Assembly (NCBI GenBank): GCA_028278405.1
Contig: JANQEK010000041.1
Coordinates: 1 to 64,000 of the forward strand
Source: Nitrospinaceae bacterium
Lineage (GTDB): Bacteria; Nitrospinota; Nitrospinia; Nitrospinales; Nitrospinaceae
Length of the DNA: 64,000 bases
Direction: 5' to 3'
Shown here: in pieces, positions 61,016 through 64,000 of the stretch
How the letters are laid out: the number at the start of each line of letters is the position of its first letter
How positions within the stretch are numbered: the first letter of the stretch is position 1
Translations under genes and position numbers: made by a program
Notes under the pieces: generated by a model
Told to the model about the DNA's origin: nothing
Seen by the model: only the letters and a program-made list of their open reading frames with translations
Databases searched by the model: none

Positions 61016-61543
61016 TTGCCTACACCAGCGAAGCAGGAAACCATTGATGAATTGAACGACTTATTCACCCGTGCCAAGTCTGCGCTTCTGGCGCACTACC
61101 ATGGAATTTCCGCGGAGAATATGACCGCGTTGCGCGCCCATATGCGGGAGCGTTCAGTCGATTTTCGGGTGATCAAAAATACACTGGCTCAGAAAGCGGC
61201 AAAGAACACGCCTCTTGAAGTTCTGGAAAAGGAATTCAGCGGGCCTGTTTCCCTGTTGGTGAGTTTTGATGATGCGGTGGCTCCGGCCAAAGCGCTTTCC
61301 GATTATGCCAAATCGGGTGTGGAGAAAAGTCCTGATGTGGTGGCTGGAGTTGTTGAAGGCAAGCAGGTATCGCCCGAGGAAGTGAAGGCGCTGGCCGATC
61401 TTCCTTCAAAAGATGCATTAATTTCCCAGATGTTGTCCGTTATGAACGGGCCGACTACCAATTTCGTGGGCGTATTCAGTTCTCTGTTGCGGAAATTGGT
61501 GGGTACTCTGGATGCGATCAAAGATAAAAAAGCCCAGGGCTGA
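61016..61543 (+). CDS. rplJ: 50S ribosomal protein L10
   Basis: A 175-residue L10, the stalk base that carries L7/L12, starting at TTG 61016 after AGAAAGGAT. Conserved ALLAHYHGISAENM and FRVIKNTLAQKA are present. Only 61 bases separate it from rplA, so the L10-leader found in many bacteria has little room here. Confidence 0.97.
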   Translation: MPTPAKQETIDELNDLFTRAKSALLAHYHGISAENMTALRAHMRERSVDFRVIKNTLAQKAAKNTPLEVLEKEFSGPVSLLVSFDDAVAPAKALSDYAKSGVEKSPDVVAGVVEGKQVSPEEVKALADLPSKDALISQMLSVMNGPTTNFVGVFSSLLRKLVGTLDAIKDKKAQG

Positions 61544-61621
61544 CCGAATCAAACGGTCGAAGGGCTGAGATATATTTTACAAACGTTTTGTTTTGATTTT
61601 AAGTTGAGAAAGGAGTTCGAA

Positions 61622-61999
61622 ATGGCTGTAACCAAGGACGATGTTGTTTCTTTTATCGACAATATGTCGGTTCTGGAGATGTCTGAATTTGTCAAGGAAT
61701 TGGAAGATAAGTATGGAGTCACTGCCGCTGCGCCGACCATGGTCGCCGCTGCGCCCGGAGGTGGAGAAGCCGCCGCCGCTGAAGAAAAGACCGAGTTCGA
61801 TGTTGTTCTGACTGCTGTAGGTGACAAAAAGATTCAGGTGATCAAGGAAGTTCGTGGAATCACCAACTTGGGATTGAAAGACGCTAAAGACCTGGTTGAA
61901 GGGGCCCCGAAAGCAATCAAAGAGGGTGTCAAAAAGGAAGAAGCCGATGAGATCAAAGCAAAGATCGAAGCGGCGGGTGGATCGGTCGAGATCAAGTAA
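61622..61999 (+). CDS. rplL: 50S ribosomal protein L7/L12
   Basis: A 125-residue L7/L12 with the helical N-terminal dimer region, an Ala/Gly/Glu-rich hinge ([18 protein letters not shown]) and the C-terminal domain ([20 protein letters not shown]). ATG 61622 is the natural start, after AGAAAGGAG. Recruits translation factors to the stalk. Confidence 0.98.
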   Translation: MAVTKDDVVSFIDNMSVLEMSEFVKELEDKYGVTAAAPTMVAAAPGGGEAAAAEEKTEFDVVLTAVGDKKIQVIKEVRGITNLGLKDAKDLVEGAPKAIKEGVKKEEADEIKAKIEAAGGSVEIK

Positions 62000-62072
62000 C
62001 GCGGTCTCGTGCGGATTTACATTTGTTTTTGGCAGGCGTTTATTAATTCAACCCAAGGGAATCTAAAACCTT

Positions 62073-64000
62073 ATGACAAAAACAACCACCGAGCGGACGC
62101 AAGTCAATCCCACGCCCAGGTTGAATTTCTCGAAAATCCCAGCGGTTATTGAGATCCCCAACCTGATCGAGATACAGGTCAAGTCATTTGAGTACTTTTT
62201 GCAAAGCGAGGTTGCACCCGAGAAACGAAACCTCCAGGGATTAGAGGAAGTGTTCAGTGATGTTTTCCCGATATCCGACCTGAATATCAATGCCCGTCTG
62301 GAATATGTGGGCTATGAAGTAGGTGTATGGGAATGCGGGTGCGGCGAGTACAAAGAACTGGGCGGCGTAGGTGTGATTTGCGAAACCTGCGGCCAGGAAG
62401 TCATTTATAAAGAAAAATTCAAACTGAGTGAATGCCGGCAAAAAGGGCTGACGTATTCTGATCCGATCAAGATCATGGTGCGCATGGTCCTGTTCGACCG
62501 CGAGCGCATCGGTTTGGGCGCCCGTGTCCTGAAAGAACTCCCGGGAAAATACATTGTAGAAGAGGTCAAGCACCCGCAAACCGGGAAACCGCTGATTCCT
62601 GCCCGGACTTTGATCGACTCCAAGATCATCAGCCTTCTGGAAAAAGAGAAGGTTTCTGAAGTCGTGATCAACTCTGTCCGGGAAGTGAAGGAGCAGAAGA
62701 TTTTCCTGGGCGAAATGCCGGTTATGAGTCCTACGGGAACCTTCATGATCAACGGCGTCGAGCGGGTCATCGTCAGCCAGATGCACCGATCACCCGGCGC
62801 ATTCTTTTCCCACGATAAAGGCAAGTCCCACGTCAGCGGCAAAATCCTCCATTCGGCGCGCGTCATTCCCGACCGTGGCTCCTGGTTGGATTTTGAATTC
62901 GACATCAAGGATATCCTGCACGTCAAAATCGATCGCCGACGCAAGATGCCTGCCACAATTCTGCTCAATGCCTTCGGTATGAACCAGGAAGAAATTCTTT
63001 CCACGTTTTATCCGGTCGAAAAAATTTCCTGTACCCGCGATGGCAGGTTTTCCATGGGTGGAAAAGGCCTGATGGTGGGCATCAAGGTATTGGATGATGT
63101 CGTGGATTCCAAGACCAATGAGGTGATCGTTAAGTCGGGCAAAAAAGTTGGCGCGGCCAATATCAAAAAATTAGGCCGGATGTCCCGGTCGCCCAAGGTG
63201 GAGATCGATCCGGAAGGACTGATTGGAACCATTCTTGCCAACGATCTCATCGATAAGGAGACCGGTGAGGTGATGGTGGAGTCCAATACGGAGATCACCG
63301 AGGAAATATTCGAAAAAATTACCGAGCATAAGATTTCAGAGTTTGGGATTCTGCACATTGATGAGGAAAGTCCGGATACCACGATTCGCGATACGCTGAT
63401 TCTTGGCAAGATTAAAACCCAGGAAGACGCCATCCGCGAAATCTACAAGCGTTTGCGCCCGGGGGATCCTCCCACTGCTGAAATCGCCAAAACACTGTTC
63501 TCCAATCTGTTTTTTAACCCGAAGCGATACAACCTTTCGGTAGTGGGTCGAATCAAGATGAACCAGAAGTTCGGCCTAGATATTCCTGAGGATAATCGGT
63601 TGTTGACGCTTGAGGATGTGATTTCCGTCGTCCGGTACATTGTCGATCTTCGCAACGGCATCGGTACCATCGACGATATTGATCACCTCGGCAACCGTCG
63701 TGTACGTGCCGTGGGCGAATCCCTGGAAAACCAGTTCCGGGTGGGACTGGTTCGCATGGAGCGCGCCATCATCGAGCGCATGTCTATTCAGGATCTGGAA
63801 GTTTCGATGCCCCATGATCTGATCAACTCCAAGCCTGTTACCGCGGCCATCAAGGAGTTTTACGGCAGCAGCCAGTTGTCCCAGTTCATGGACCAGACCA
63901 ATCCGCTGTCGGAGGTTACTCACAAACGACGGTTGAGCGCTCTGGGTCCGGGTGGGCTGACGCGTGAACGGGCTGGATTCGAAGTGCGGGACGTGCATCC
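62073..64000 (+). CDS. rpoB: RNA polymerase beta subunit (partial, runs off the end)
   Basis: The open frame from ATG 62073 covers the first 642 codons, through the rifampicin-pocket region ([16 protein letters not shown]) and [17 protein letters not shown]. Most of the sequence aligns readily with E. coli RpoB. Two segments do not: about residues 85-119 carry a C-x-C...C-x-x-C ribbon (Cys88, 90, 103, 106), and about 145-201 form a second extra module ([15 protein letters not shown]). Both precede [14 protein letters not shown]. The first strongly resembles the RpoC zinc ribbon. The 3' part is outside the window. Confidence 0.97.
   Translation, partial: MTKTTTERTQVNPTPRLNFSKIPAVIEIPNLIEIQVKSFEYFLQSEVAPEKRNLQGLEEVFSDVFPISDLNINARLEYVGYEVGVWECGCGEYKELGGVGVICETCGQEVIYKEKFKLSECRQKGLTYSDPIKIMVRMVLFDRERIGLGARVLKELPGKYIVEEVKHPQTGKPLIPARTLIDSKIISLLEKEKVSEVVINSVREVKEQKIFLGEMPVMSPTGTFMINGVERVIVSQMHRSPGAFFSHDKGKSHVSGKILHSARVIPDRGSWLDFEFDIKDILHVKIDRRRKMPATILLNAFGMNQEEILSTFYPVEKISCTRDGRFSMGGKGLMVGIKVLDDVVDSKTNEVIVKSGKKVGAANIKKLGRMSRSPKVEIDPEGLIGTILANDLIDKETGEVMVESNTEITEEIFEKITEHKISEFGILHIDEESPDTTIRDTLILGKIKTQEDAIREIYKRLRPGDPPTAEIAKTLFSNLFFNPKRYNLSVVGRIKMNQKFGLDIPEDNRLLTLEDVISVVRYIVDLRNGIGTIDDIDHLGNRRVRAVGESLENQFRVGLVRMERAIIERMSIQDLEVSMPHDLINSKPVTAAIKEFYGSSQLSQFMDQTNPLSEVTHKRRLSALGPGGLTRERAGFEVRDVH

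Overview
The window is a chromosomal stretch of a Gram-negative, LPS-making bacterium at roughly 50 % GC. Lipid A and Kdo genes (lpxK and two waaA-type genes), lptE, many lipoproteins and cytoplasmic-membrane glycosyltransferases point to a diderm envelope. Gene content and style (YfhO-type giants, HDOD, HD-GYP, aspartate oxidase) would suit the Nitrospinota or a deltaproteobacterium-like lineage. That assignment is an impression; no 16S gene is present to prove it.

Layout. 1-8601: a polyprenyl-phosphate sugar transferase followed by a tandem array of four YfhO-family membrane glycosyltransferase paralogs, the first cut by the window edge. 8683-15297: nadB, ftsK, a membrane-linked retropepsin-like protease, an SGNH-like protein and a PlsC-type acyltransferase. 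15327-19060 (minus): two tandem GT-C membrane proteins. 19098-25367: gamma carbonic anhydrase, an MTA-phosphorylase-like gene, DUF389, HDOD, YchJ, small membrane proteins and a lipoprotein-like methyltransferase. 25401-26538: an ArsR-type regulator with matching inverted repeats before two gene units, controlling a secreted Asp-rich protein and a Cys-rich miniprotein. 26659-35122: cold-shock protein, DoxX, Sel1, VOC, PepSY-like, ankyrin, HupE, DksA/TraR, SLOG, DUF2231 and LuxR-type genes, mostly single transcription units. 35524-43591: signalling and stress genes, including a class III cyclase fused to TPR and HD-GYP, nitrobindin-like, DUF3313-like and SpoIIAA-like proteins, a subtilase with P-domain, and a degenerate receiver-Hpt protein.

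43765-57682: rpsT against a leuS-lptE-holA operon, an SSS symporter, a Kdo/lipid A cluster (two waaA-like genes divergent from lpxK), a methyltransferase, a large PDZ plus glycine-rich repeat protein, and an amidohydrolase. 57774-64000: a candidate structured RNA, then tRNA-Tyr, -Gly, -Thr, rpmG, tRNA-Trp, secE, nusG, rplKAJL and rpoB, the classic translation/transcription block but without tuf.

Most unusual points: RpoB carries an inserted four-cysteine ribbon that closely resembles the zinc ribbon of RpoC, plus a second insertion nearby; NusG has a 77-residue acidic repeat extension; one WaaA paralog has lost the conserved E-x-E motif; the PDZ protein carries about eleven copies of an SQGAG...GND repeat; a cyclase is joined to HD-GYP; nadB looks leaderless; and a possible RNA of about 180 nt sits before the tRNA operon. 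No insertion sequences, prophage, CRISPR array or rRNA were seen. All functional statements come from reading motifs by eye, without database searches.
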